A stretch of DNA of 64,000 bases, from NCBI GenBank assembly GCA_038025085.1, contig CM076145.1:19911557-19975556 (forward strand), in the 5' to 3' direction. The notes under the pieces were generated by a model. It saw only the letters and a program-made list of their open reading frames with translations, was not told the origin of the DNA and ran no database searches. Of the stretch, positions 22,823 to 33,931 are shown in pieces. This DNA comes from Tetragonia tetragonoides (lineage: Eukaryota > Streptophyta > Magnoliopsida > Caryophyllales > Aizoaceae). How positions within the stretch are numbered: the stretch's first letter is position 1; every line of letters starts with the position of its first letter. The position numbers and the translations under genes were made by a program.

Positions 22823-23782
22823 GGGCGAGCTTGTGAAAGCGAAGGTCAAAGTATTTGCTAAAAATGCCTGCAGTGTTGCTTTTTAAAAATGCTTATGTTA
22901 GAGAAAATAAATAAAAAGTAAATCCTGACCGCTTATGGCCAAGGTTACCTCCTTTGCGGGTGCCAATGTGATGCTAATTTTAATAGCTCATCGTCAAAGA
23001 GCATTCATTGCCCTGATGCTTTGCTAGTGCAGATGTAGGGCTAATTCAATAGCCTACCATCAAAGAGCTTTCGTCGCTCTTGATGCCTTGTTGTGCCTTG
23101 CAAATAAGAAATTATGCATGTGCCTTGAAAAATGATTAAAATCAGACCCTTAGGATAGGAAACCGTCTCGCAGGAGTAAAACGATCTCTTTGGTTGACGT
23201 GCCCGTAGCTCCCGGGCTTCTAACGGTCGAAAAAATGAACTCGTGGGCTCGCCCCAATAGAGGAGGAAGAGAAAAAAAGCCCCAGCGGCCACGCGCTGGA
23301 CACTCGGCGCTCAGCGGCGAGAACGAGACGCTCCGCGGCAGAAGCTCGACTGCGGTGGCATTTAGGGGGACCGTCAGGCCTGGCGGTCTAGCCTCTGGGG
23401 CCAGCAGTCTGACCGCCAGGGCCAGCGGTTCGACCGCTCAGCCTGGGCGGTCCTGAATCAGCCCGCTAGAGGCCGGTTAAGCGCTTTGGATGGGTTTTAT
23501 GAGGGGAGGCCGAATTTTTGGTAATTTTATTCCAAAATTTCGAGCCCCTCTCTCTCTTCCCCCATTGTTGCTCAAACCTTGATTCTTGCTATTTCTTGCT
23601 CAAATTTGCTCCTTTTTCCTTGCATTTGCATAATTTTTGAATAATTTGAAGTTTATTTGTGATTTCTAACCAAATTTGGGGTGAATTTGTGAGTGGGTTT
23701 TGGAAACCCTTGGAGAGAGAAAAAAGTCCGAAATTTTCCATTGTTGCTTGCTTGCTTGTGCTTGTTTGTTCATCCTTGTTCA
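22823..23782 (-). other. Element A 3' region and putative antisense-gene promoter; no gene
   Basis: Next to the polypurine tract are two copies of the TTTAATAGC(C/T)CAT module (22972-23010 and 23039-23078). At 23280-23480 lies a GC-rich cluster of GCGGTC/GACCGC words, such as GGCGGTC, AGCGGTTCGACCGC and GCCAGCGG. It is followed by a CT-rich leader-like stretch (23540-23580) ahead of the plus-strand gene starting at 23783. The same cluster type precedes TATA boxes in D-type LTRs and the antisense gene of element C. Confidence 0.5.
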
Positions 23783-26543
23783 ATGGCTCCAAAATTGGGA
23801 AAGAGGAAGAGCAAAAGGGCCGAGGTGCTGGAGGAGGTCGAAGAAATCAACATTTTTACACAAAGCATTTCCTCCTCATGTGAAACCTTCAAAGAGGAAG
23901 CCTAATGTGGCTTTTCCTCAAGATAAGTACACCCTGTCGGATAGGATGCCCGACATTGTTTAGGATCGATCGGAATTGCTTTTCCGACCGGCAACTCATT
24001 TGAGTTCACGGGCCTCCAAGTTCGTGATATGTCCTCAAACTCTTTTAATTCCTAGTTTTATGCATTGAATTTTGAGTTTGTATGCTTGACTTGGATTTAA
24101 TTTGTATGCAATTATCAAGTTTGTAGCACATGTGATCTTGCGTGGCTTGAACAAATTTAGAAACATGCTTTAGGATTGAACATTTGATTGAAATGTGAAC
24201 CTAAGATATTGAAAAATTGATAATTGGAACCCGATGAGAATTTGAGGGCCCATGGAAATTATGGTTCTTCCGTCAAACTTTTGAAAAGCTTTCCCAAAGA
24301 GGTGAAAGATGTGGTGTTAAATGCGGGGTTTGGGCCTTTGTTGAAGGCGGTGGACTCGATGGAGCGAGTCAAAAGGTGTGTAGTGCGGTTATCCTTGGAG
24401 CGTTTCTGGGATACTACCAACACTTTCTACTTTCCTAATGGGGAGATGATGATTACTCATTCGGAGTTTTCGATCTGAACCGAAGTACCTTGCGTTGGTA
24501 CGCCCATTGTTTATGACGTTTCCATTTAGAAGCGTAAGACGGAGTTGATGGAGCTTTTCGGCCCTTGGGGAAACACTTGGGGTCACCACTACCGTTCTTA
24601 TAGAGAGCTTGTTGCAGCTTTTAAGGATCCGAGGTATAAGAGAAATAGCTCGGTGGAGCAAAAGGCGAGGATGTTTGTCGCCTATCTTTTTGCTACCTCT
24701 ATCTTTAGTGATAAGGGGGAGCGTATTCATGCCATCTCTCTCCTGAGTCTGCTGGACTTGGATAGAGTGAGAGAGTACAGTTGGGGGTTTCCGGGCTACG
24801 CCAACCTCTTGAGATGCATGCGGTATGCCTGCCGCGTGAATGACGAGGGGTACAAGCAGGCGAACCTTCCTGTTGTGAGCTTATGCGGCTTTTGGAAGGT
24901 TTTACAGGTGCATTTTTTTTTTACCTTTGTATTTGCTCTTATTGATATGCATGATTTAAGTGTGCGGTACGGTGCTTAATTCCATGTTTGGAGGTAGCCT
25001 TGGTTTTTCGAGCACTTCCTAGAGCTAGCGCCTACTGGCTGGGCTTTGGATTTCCCGGCCTGTAGGGCATGGCGCCATAGGGGTCTTGCGCCTTTGAGCT
25101 CTCTCCAGTAGTTTTGGGAGGCACTTTTGTGCATTGCAGGAAAAAGGTAAAAGTATTTTCCTTTGTTGTATGGATTGCATTTCTCATTTGGAAACATCTC
25201 ATATTGCCTGTTTGTGTAGGTTGATTATTTCCCATGGGCGAAGTATCATGCGCTAGCTCCGGACGCTGTTCTTGTTTCTAGGGTGGTGGACCGTTAGAGG
25301 ATCCTGATTGCGGGCCCATTTTCTTTTGAGTGGTATTTGGGAGAATGGGTGTTCCGTCAGGTCTATCCTGACTTTTATGGCCCTAGGATCCCTTTGGATC
25401 CTCCCTCAACCATGTTCTTGGTGAGGTGTCTGTCTCATGAGCAGGTTGCCGAGACCATTGTCGGCTCGGATGCCATGCAGTATTTGAGGGAGCCTGTGGA
25501 AGATCTTGCGGGTCATTACGAGCAGTTCCACCGTGATCGCCTCATGCCTTCATTTGTGGGCTTGAAGGTAAGAATTTTATACTTCATATTCTATGCCTCT
25601 TGCCTTATTTGTACTAATTTGCTTTGCCTTGTAAGAACCTCGGGTTGATGACATCGAGGTGAATGTCCCAGACATGTGGGTCCGAGGTCGGAATTACGGC
25701 GAGAAGGAGTGCTGGGGAGAGATTCCTATGACCAAGGATCTTGACGAAGACATCCAGGGGCTACCTCATCTAGGGGTAAATTCGTAATTTTCCAAAATGC
25801 GGAATGCCTTGTTCTTCGTTATATGCTTATGCTAACTTTTTCTTTGTGTAGCTTGATCGCGAGTAGACCGGGAAGGTCCTCAAGATGGTTCATGACATGA
25901 ATTACTGGATATCTCAAGCCCTTTCGAAGGGTACTTGCTCAAGAGTTGACTTGGACAAGGTAAACTTTTGTTTGCATTTTCAAAGTTGCATGCTTTGAGA
26001 AATGTATTTATAATTTTCGGTGGAATACAGGTTGAGTACCGTTGGCCTCTTCCTCGTAGGTCACGACAGGTGGTGCTGTCGGATGATGAGGGTGTGAGCT
26101 CACCTGAGCGTAGTCCTCCTCGCGAGAGGAGCCCTCGGTGGGAGAATCCTAGGAGAGAGAGGATGCCTGTGCATCGGTCAGACCGCCCTCATGGGAGTAG
26201 GAGGACTCCGTATGTGGAGCCTAGTCCTATGCATATACAGATGTATCCTTCTTATCCCGGGTACGCGGGGTATCCTTCTTATGGTCGCCTTTACTATCAG
26301 CCCCCAGTCCCTGCTCCGATGGTGCCTACCATGCCTCCTCTTGCTTCGTGGGGTTGTGACTCGAGTTATGCCGGAGAGAGGAGCTCGTATCGGGAGCCTG
26401 CCAAACATTCCTCCTTTGACCCTAGCCAGATTGCAGCGTCAATTTTTGGTGATGAGGGGCGGACGTCGAAACACCATTTTGAGGTGACCCGTACGGATGA
26501 TGATGCGGGGGATGACGGTTTTTATGATAACGTATTTGTGTGA
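23783..26543 (+). pseudogene. Antisense accessory gene of element A: plant mobile domain-like, six putative exons
   Basis: Spliced gene on the strand opposite to element A pol, between integrase and 3' LTR. The start is ATG 23783 (MAPKLGKRKSKRAEVLEEV, basic, nuclear-signal-like). Likely exons: 23783-about 24035, about 24218-24907, 25220-25567, 25636-25775, 25852-25959 and 26031-26543, with GT...AG ends. Exon 2 carries FYFPNGEMMITHSEF and later REYSWGFPGYANLLR, blocks of the plant mobile domain (aminotransferase-like) family. Exon 3 has WVFRQVYPDFYGPRIPLDPP. The last exon is proline/tyrosine-rich with an acidic end. Damage: frameshift near 24475, stop near 25295 and stop in exon 5. A paralogue with the same exon order lies at 62709-63924. 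Tat elements are known to carry additional antisense ORFs; the molecular function is unknown. Confidence 0.7.
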
Positions 26544-26869
26544 AATACGTTTGAACATTTGTATTGGAAAAAGTATTCGGACTTTGTGCTTGTAAATATT
26601 GCTTGCTTATGTTTATTGGTCCCTACACATTGTTAGGCTAATCAAATGCACAGGTAGTCAAACAAAAGCGCAAATAATAGCCGTTTAGCAAAAATGGTAC
26701 AGCCAAAAAGTTGAAAATTGGGTACCCTATCCCCCCTAAAAAAAAGAAAAAAAAAGGGAAGGGTGAAAATGAAATGAAAATAATTAATAATGAAAAGGGG
26801 TGAATAAAATAAACAATAAAAGAAAAAAAAGAATTACTAATCAGAAAAAGAAATTAAGGAAATTGTGGA
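26544..26869. other. Spacer with A-rich low-complexity sequence
   Basis: Downstream of the mobile-domain-like gene, with an A/G-rich run at 26735-26850. No gene seen; it probably contains the 3' end of the preceding transcript. Confidence 0.4.
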
Positions 26870-27639
26870 GTTTCCATTAATTTTAAGGAAATTGTGCCCT
26901 CTTCCCGAAGAATTTGCCGCTATCCTTGGATTTCCTCATGACAAGGCTCCCTTTGCTATGATGGACCGTGAAGTGGTGGGGCCTCAAACATGCTATCGGA
27001 TGTAACAAAGATTCGACGATATTATCAAATCCTTGGTCTCTTCAACTCTACTTACATTCTTCCTAGTCTTATTATGCGACGATATGGGAAACGCCAAATT
27101 ATCCCACAAAAGGATAGTGTACCTCCTACCGCGCGAACTTTGACAATTAGGATGTTGAGATCTTGGGAGTGTGCATGGGACCGTTGCTCTAAGTGGACCG
27201 TACCTCATATCAAGGCCCCTACGGCTATATCTTCGGCCTATGAAGCGTGGTTGGATTGCAAAACCATGGAGGGTCGTCGTGCATGTAGAAAATCCGAGCA
27301 AGGTGACCTTAAGGCCCAATCGGCCAAAGGTAGCTTACGACTTTCGAACCCTAATGACCCAAAAGGGAATGGCAAGAAAAAGGGAGTCAAGCATGTAAAG
27401 GGCATCCTTAACCCGAAGGCCAAGAAAGCTTTGGAGAAGATTACTACTAAACCGCAAGAGGTAGCCCCAACTCGGGCTAATGGGTCATGAGGCGTTTTTA
27501 AGCACACCACTAATGGAGATTGAAGAGGAGGAACCCGTGGTCTGTGAGAGATGGGCTCCCAAGGAGCGAGATGCGGAGGGCCTCATAGGGGATGAGCCTA
27601 TGGGGGATGCGGATCCCCCTGTCGAAGCTACGGAGTAGT
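26870..27639 (+). pseudogene. Antisense accessory gene of element A: DUF7745-like, N-terminally truncated
   Basis: Second plus-strand accessory gene of element A, adjoining its integrase. Visible parts: LPEEFAAILGFPHDKAPF (about 26895-26945, another frame), then 26990-27490 with ILGLFNSTYILPSLIMRRYG and SWECAWDRCSKWTVPHIKAP, then a lysine-rich linker. After a frame change near 27485, an acidic tail contains CERWAPKERDAEG and ends at 27639. The element C paralogue (60251-61773) has PLVEEFSDIIGFP, IIGLRTLTSFLPNRLLRQYG and GRERWAPRERMELDEP in the same order, which confirms the frame change. The N-terminal half and the first intron are missing here. The domain label comes from memory of this plant retrotransposon-associated family; no biochemical role is known. 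Confidence 0.6.
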
Positions 27640-28078
27640 CTACTAGTGCTAATACTCGTTTTGGAGCATGTTTAGCATAGGATTGCCTTTTTGTATTACA
27701 TTTAAATTCAATAAGGGTGATGTGCCCCTTTAGGACTTAAATCTAAATACAATTGCCAAGTCATTAGAGTTGTAACGGTCTTTTATTATTTATAGAGATA
27801 TGCTCAAATTTATGCAATATTGCAACTTTATTTGCTTTATTATTAGTTCAACAACTTTTGAACGTGAAAATTATGAAGGGCCGGGCCCAATTGCAATTGG
27901 GTTATCCTACGTATCCTTTTAGGGGAATCAGGCCGCTCGTAGTTCGTATAGGTGCAATTAAACATCGAATCCCTTTTTTTCCCCCAGTATTACTTAGCCT
28001 TTTATGGGCCTCTCGAAAGTACTATTTTAGATGCCTCGCCTGGGAATAGAATTTTTTTAATTGATCCATATTTATTCA
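27640..28078 (-). other. Spacer between integrase and antisense gene, with post-pol motif
   Basis: Holds the conserved motif at 27901-27947 and the 3' ends of two converging genes. No separate gene. Confidence 0.5.
27901..27947 (-). other. Conserved post-pol motif, copy 3 (element A)
   Basis: On the minus strand: CGAACTACGAGCGGCCTGAT, TCCCC, then GGATACGTAGGATAACC. It lies just downstream of the integrase reading frame, as in elements C, D and E. Confidence 0.7.
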
Positions 28079-29426
28079 TTAACTGAACTCAATCCCGTCT
28101 AAGTCTGCCAATCTTGCAGCTCCGCCAGTTAGAATTTTTGTGATGAGAACAGGTCCGGACCAGTTGGGCCTAAACATGCCTCGAGGGTCAGTTACATTGG
28201 CGCTCACTTCCTTGAGTACTAGGTCTCCTACTTTGAGATCTCTCATTTTATGCTTTTGGTTGAAATGTTTTGTCAACCTTTTTTGATAGATTCTCACATT
28301 ATGCAAAGCTTGTAACATTTTCTTATCCAAGAGGACTAATTGGCCATACCGGGCTTGGACCCAATCCACTTTCGGAATTTGGCTTTCTAAGACGATCCTT
28401 AGAGATGGGACCTCTAGTTCGATTGGTAAGACGACTTCCATCCCATAAACTAGAGAGTATGGTGTTGTTCCCATTGATGCACGAATGGAAGTCCTATACC
28501 ACCACAGTGCGAATGGCAACTTGTCGGGCCAATCGTAGTAATTCTCAGCCATTCTTTCGATGATTTTCTTGATATTCTTGTTAGCTGCTTCTACTGCGCC
28601 GTTTGTTTGCGGCCTGTAAGGAGATGATTTTCGATGCTGGATTTTTAAATGAGCTAAGAGTTCAATTAGTTCTTTCATGAAATGTGACCCATTATCACTA
28701 CCGATTTCTTGGGGAACGCCATATCTACATATTATATTGTTCTTGATGAACTTGACCACATGCTTTGCTTTGAGGTTTGCGTAGGATTGCGCTTCTACCC
28801 ATTTCGTAAAATATTCAATGGCAACTAGAATGTATTCATGGCCTTCCTTACCAGTTGGGGTTATTTTGCCAATAATATATATTCCCCAAGCCGAGAATGT
28901 CCAGGGTAAAGTGAAAGTGTATAATGGGCTTGATGGCAAATGTTGTAGGTTTGCGTGTGTTTAGCATTGCACGCATCTTTTGACGAATTCACAACAGTCT
29001 TTCTCCATTGTGGTCCAATAATAGCCAAGCCTAATTGTCTTTCTAGATAACATCATATTGTTCATGTGGCATCCACAGACTTCTCCATGTACGTCTCTCA
29101 AGATTTCATGGGCCGTTTCGGTGCCTAAGCATAAGAGATTAATCCCGTTTGAGGTTTTCTTGTATATTTGGCCTTGTACCTCAATAAATTGGGCCGCGAG
29201 CCTCGTAAGGGCCTTTTGGGCTCTAGGGCAAGAATCATGAGCGTAATTTTGATGGATGAGTAGGTTTTTTATATCAGTATACCATTCATCGTGGCATACC
29301 TCCAAAGCATCAAAATATGAAGGTTTGGATCTTCTTTGTACGCAAATGAGAATCATTCGAATGAAATCATGTATGTTGATCATACTTGCTAATTTGGCCA
29401 ATGCGCCTGCAAATTTATTATCTTCT
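28079..29426 (-). pseudogene. Element A integrase (pol C-terminal part)
   Basis: Integrase of a Tat-type Ty3 element, which joins cDNA ends to chromosomal DNA. Reading leftwards: end of RNase H linker (ALAKLASMINI), HHCC zinc-binding region with CGCHMNN and CVQC (29100-28965), then a TAA stop in place of the next codon, and the DDE core. The first catalytic aspartate is lost: GIYIIG where relatives, including element C, have GIDIIG. The second is present in GSDNGSHF and the glutamate in NGAVEAANKN. Downstream are YGMEVVLPIELEVPSLR and the C-terminal DLKVGDLVLKEV. The frame is otherwise open for 286 codons to 28079. The gene continues rightwards, across the CACTA insertion, into 37494-38030. 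Confidence 0.85.
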
Positions 29427-29454
29427 GTTCGCTACAAGAAAACTTGTCTTTAGC

Positions 29455-29790
29455 AACGACGAAAATCGTTCCGAAAAATTAAAAGTGGTTGCGAAAAATA
29501 TTTTTCGCAACGATTTTTGTCGTTGCATGGTCGTTGCGAGTCATGGCATTACAAAAGAATAACGCAACGACTTTAGTCGTTGCAATAAATGCATTTTTTA
29601 CAACGACAATAGTCGTTGCAATACACATGTCGTTGCAATACTTGACTTCATTCATCAACAAGATAGACATATATTGCAACGACTATAGTCGTTGCAAAAG
29701 ATACACATTCTTTATTGCAACGACATATGTCGTTGCAAAAAACATTCCCAGTGACATTGCTCATTGTATATTGCAACACGAAATTGTCGT
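29455..29790. repeat. CACTA subterminal repeats, left
   Basis: More than a dozen GCAACGAC or GTCGTTGC words, several as close inverted pairs such as CAACGACTATAGTCGTTG and CAACGACATATGTCGTTG. They match the transposase-binding subterminal arrays of CACTA elements. Confidence 0.8.
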
Positions 29791-29943
29791 TGCTATAAAT
29801 AATTTATATATTAAAAAAAAAAAATGTATGCACAACTTTAATTTTAACCTTTATTCTTCATAATAAAAGTTCAAAAAAAATTCTAATATTATTAATGTAA
29901 TATATAAAGTACATACAAGATATCACAATCCATGTCCAAATAA

Positions 29944-31962
29944 TTACATGTGAGACAACCAAGTCAAAAACTCATAAAAGTCGATTGGAGCTCCACTTTG
30001 CCATCTCCGAGCTTCTAGGACGTCTTTGAGCTAAAGCCTGCAACAACAATTGATGATTAGCCATATGCATATACAGTTTTTAGTAAGCTAATATAGCTAA
30101 ACTCATCATTACAAGGGTCAAGTCGACAGAAGATAACATTAAACTCTCTACATAAATGTTAAACATTTGAACATTGTAGTTTGAAGCGCATAATAAATAT
30201 GGCTTCTATCGAGCCTTCTTTGCTTTCCAAGTGGTAATCTGGTTTTGTTTTGCATTTACAGCATTTAAGTTAGCAAATATAGCTTTAATCATCATCTCAA
30301 GGTCATCTCATCAACATAAGCTTTAAACTCATGAACACCTATCACTGAGGGCTGAGATCAAAACTTGAAAACAACTTATGAACATAAGAAACTGAACATT
30401 TTAGTGCATACAAGTCCAAGCTCATTACTGTTGTAAATCAGAGAGCATGCTGAAAATGCATGTAAATAGTCAGAAACCAACAGCTACTTAAAACAGTAGC
30501 TAAATCCCAAGAAGGTGCTTCAGATTCAGCAACCATTAGTTCATAGGCAATTTTAGCATCTGTTTCAGGGAGAAATCTATGATCTAGACGCTTAATCTTC
30601 TCATTACACTTGCTACTTAGTTTATCAAGCCTGACCTACCAAATAAAAACTCAAACTGACTAGCCCAAAAAAAAAAAAAATGAAAACTCAAACTTATGCT
30701 TGAACACTCAAAAGTTCAGAGCAGAACACAAGTAGTGTACAACGAAAGTAGCGAACTCAGGTCTGAGCTCAAGGATCTCAATACTGTTTTTGAATTTCTT
30801 CACTGCACAAGTATGCACCTAAGCTCTTTTAACCAGATTTAAGTAAAAAAGACAACAACAAAAGTACACAAAATTAGCTCACGAACATTTGGATTCTGGA
30901 ACAGTTATTCAACTACCTCACAACAGAATGAAGATCACCACTTTTGCCCCCTAATATCACCATGCAACAACTTATTGTTAGTAGCAAATTAGTTAGGGAA
31001 TAAAATCAGCAGGAGCTACAATCGAGCTCAAATCAACAGCAAACCCACAAACAGATCACCTCATTTAATTATAGAACAAGTTATATCACAGGTGAAATAA
31101 ACGAATTCAGTTTAGCCAATTAAGGGCCAAATTAGATAATGTATCAAAGATTAGTACAACATCTACACTAAGAACGTAAGAATGAGTATGTGCTACAAGA
31201 ACCAGACTTAGACGCTCTGAGATGTATTCTTCGAAGAGAACATACCACAAATTGGGAGTAAGATAAGACAATAGAACCATGAGAAGGAAGGAAAAAGATG
31301 GAAGCATAGCACAACATACCTGGAGTTAGAATCCATTGCAGTTTTGAGAGAGATAATATAAGACCAAGCACAAGACAAACGCTATTTGCCCTAACCACAT
31401 TGAACCACAAAAATAGATAATTATCAGGCCTAGAAATTCTTATGTTGCTCTTGCAACTCAACAATACCAAATAGTTTCATCTAAAAAGAAACAATATGGA
31501 TAAATAGATCATAATATAAGCTTAACAATAATCAGGGATACAAATATCAAGTCCTGAGATATTGTCAAATTGGACTTACATATTGAGGACAACTCCTCTA
31601 TTAGTACAAGCAGCCAAGAAACAAAACACAACTACATTAGTACAGAGCACCAAAGTCATTTGACTAATATGTCATTCTTAGAAATCAAGAGAAACAAGTA
31701 CATCTCACTATAGACACATGAAACACGTGTTTTAATCTAACCTGAGCAATTAAAGCACTTAAGAAAGTAGTGGTGTTTACACACTTTAAAATGAGGAGAC
31801 TTACCATTAGTACCAAAGAAACTATCCTTCTGCAAAAAAAAATAAAAAAAAAATAAAAAAATAAAGAGACCAATGAGTGAGCAATTACCTTCATGTGGAG
31901 GACTCACGCGTTCCAACACACCTTCCAGTCATCTGAAAACATCCCTAGCCTGTCAGCTTCAG

Positions 31963-32004
<42 letters not shown>

Positions 32005-33640
32005 CATCAATTGCCCGGTTCTGACCAATTTAATCATTTGGCATCCAATACAGGTACAAATTAACTACAACTACGTGCAGACATTTGCCCTAATAATTCA
32101 GAGACTCCTATAGCGTGATGGAGCTCTAATATTGCAAAAGTAGCTAGAAAACATATGAAATCAGACCTGTACATTCAGGTTTAAGAAGCAGTCTAAAACC
32201 ATGTAGAAATTGCCACACAAGCATGCAAACTGATTGTACCTGCTCCCTATTAGATTACCAGTTAAATACATGCTTTCTCTTCTTGTTCTAAGTCTCAAAT
32301 ATTATTAATAACATGGTATGATATCAGTCAGATTTCAGAACACAAATCAGCTCACAAACATATGGAACTTACGACTTGGAATTGCTTTAAAACTCATCCT
32401 AGCTGGAACCTAGATGGTTTTCTTGTAGTGTCTCTTTGTATGCTTACGTGTTCCATGTACTTGAAGTATAGTTAGCCTTCTTTAGTTCTCTTTTTTTTTT
32501 AAAAATCCGATTACCCTTTAATTTTGCTAATTACGCATTCTTGTTACACATACAACCTATAATAGATTCCGCAAACTGCCCATAAAATACCAAATGTAGA
32601 GTTAGATTTCCTTGCCCCTTGGATTCATTAATACAGAAAAATCATGCTAAAAATAAAAAATCAGAACAGATGCACAAACAATAAACAGTGAGTTCTACAA
32701 ATCAGGTTATCAAACATGTGAAATTAAACTGTTAAGTACAAAACAATCAATGTGAAATAAACTACTTTTAACGCCCTCTTTTACACTGATTTTTCTTCAG
32801 GTTCTTATGCTTAAAAATTTACAAGAAGATGGTCAGAAAGTGTAAAATCATCTCAGAAATTCAGCTCTGAAGAACAGGCCACAAACATGTGGAGTTCACC
32901 AACTTAACAACATAAATACCTGTTCTACTCAGGTCACTGCCCTCTAGGTATGCTTAATTTTCCTTGTAATTCAAGTCTTACATGATGCACAAATCACTTC
33001 CAAATATCTAGAATTTATTCTGGTTCATCTTTACTAATTACCCCAACTAATTTAAGTCAACAATTTTCAGAAATCCGTACCCAACAAGTATACACTCTCG
33101 CAGCAATTAACAAGAATTTCCCACAATCCCAACAAATATCGGTTCCAGATGAAATAACAAAAGGCGGGAGAATAAAAGTTCATACGCATCCATTTTCAGA
33201 ACCGAAACTCAAAAGCAGGAACTCCAAAATCGCAGCAAACTAGCAAACTCCAAAAACCCCACATTTCTAAATAATTGTAGTTCACAAAACAAAAATCCCA
33301 ATCCAATAGAGTACAAGATTCACGTAGTTAAGATGAATGAGAAGCACATTTCCCACAAAGAAGAGATTTTTACCTCAAATTTTCGTCCATTATATATACC
33401 TATAATTCAGAACGAAACAACTCCGATGAAGCATGCCCAACTCGCACAGCCAGCAGTCTCAAGCAAGAATGAGCAACCCAACACTGAACTTGAACGATTC
33501 AACTCGCCAGGAATTCGACTCACACCCAACTCGTCAAAAGCGCTTAGATCTAAACGAAAATACTCGCCCAAATTGCGTCTCGCGTTCTGAAGGGAACCTA
33601 GAATTTTAGGGTTCTTCGAGATTATAACTTCCATTGGCCA
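29944..33640 (-). pseudogene. Possible spliced gene inside the CACTA element
   Basis: Three pieces suggest a minus-strand transcription unit. A CT-rich leader-like stretch (33760-33700) is followed by an ATG near 33634 opening MEVIISKNPKILGSLQNARR. A segment 30635-about 30495 after an AG acceptor stays open with LDKLSSKCNEKIKRLDHRF and AYELMVAESEAPSW. A last segment, 30030-29944, reads LKDVLEARRWQSGAPIDFYE and ends shortly after at TAA. That ending recalls the C-termini of short plant CACTA (TNP1-like) proteins, from memory only. Exons between 30700 and 33400 could not be placed, and the rest looks non-coding. It could instead be a captured host-gene fragment. Confidence 0.3.
30636..33406. 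other. CACTA interior without recognisable coding sequence
   Basis: AT-rich, many stops in all frames. It contains a (GA)n microsatellite at 31962-32002. It may be introns of the putative gene above. Confidence 0.45.
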
Positions 33641-33931
33641 CTACACTTACAGAATCTTAGGGTTCTTCGATTTTAGGGTTCTTCCAGTTTAGGGCTTCAA
33701 CCAATTCCAGCACTGAAAGAAGTGAGAGAGAGAAGAGAGAAGAGAGAAGAGAGAAGAGAAAAGCGAAGGCTGGTAGCTGCAGGCTGCTTTTTTTTTTTTT
33801 TTTTGAGGAAAACAGTTGATGTGAAATAAGTAACAAAACGAAAATTAACCTGTGATAGTATCACACAAGAAAAGACCAATAACATTGACCCTCTTATTGT
33901 TGTTCAAGTTAATAATTCAAGCCTACCAACT

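Noticed and set aside
31873..32064. Arg-Glu repeat protein
   Set aside because: It is the translation of the (GA)n microsatellite at 31962-32002.
33809..33866. A third, independent LTR fragment
   Set aside because: Its first 23 bp are exactly the missing tail of the split 3' LTR and the rest is the 29-bp inverted repeat at the inversion border.
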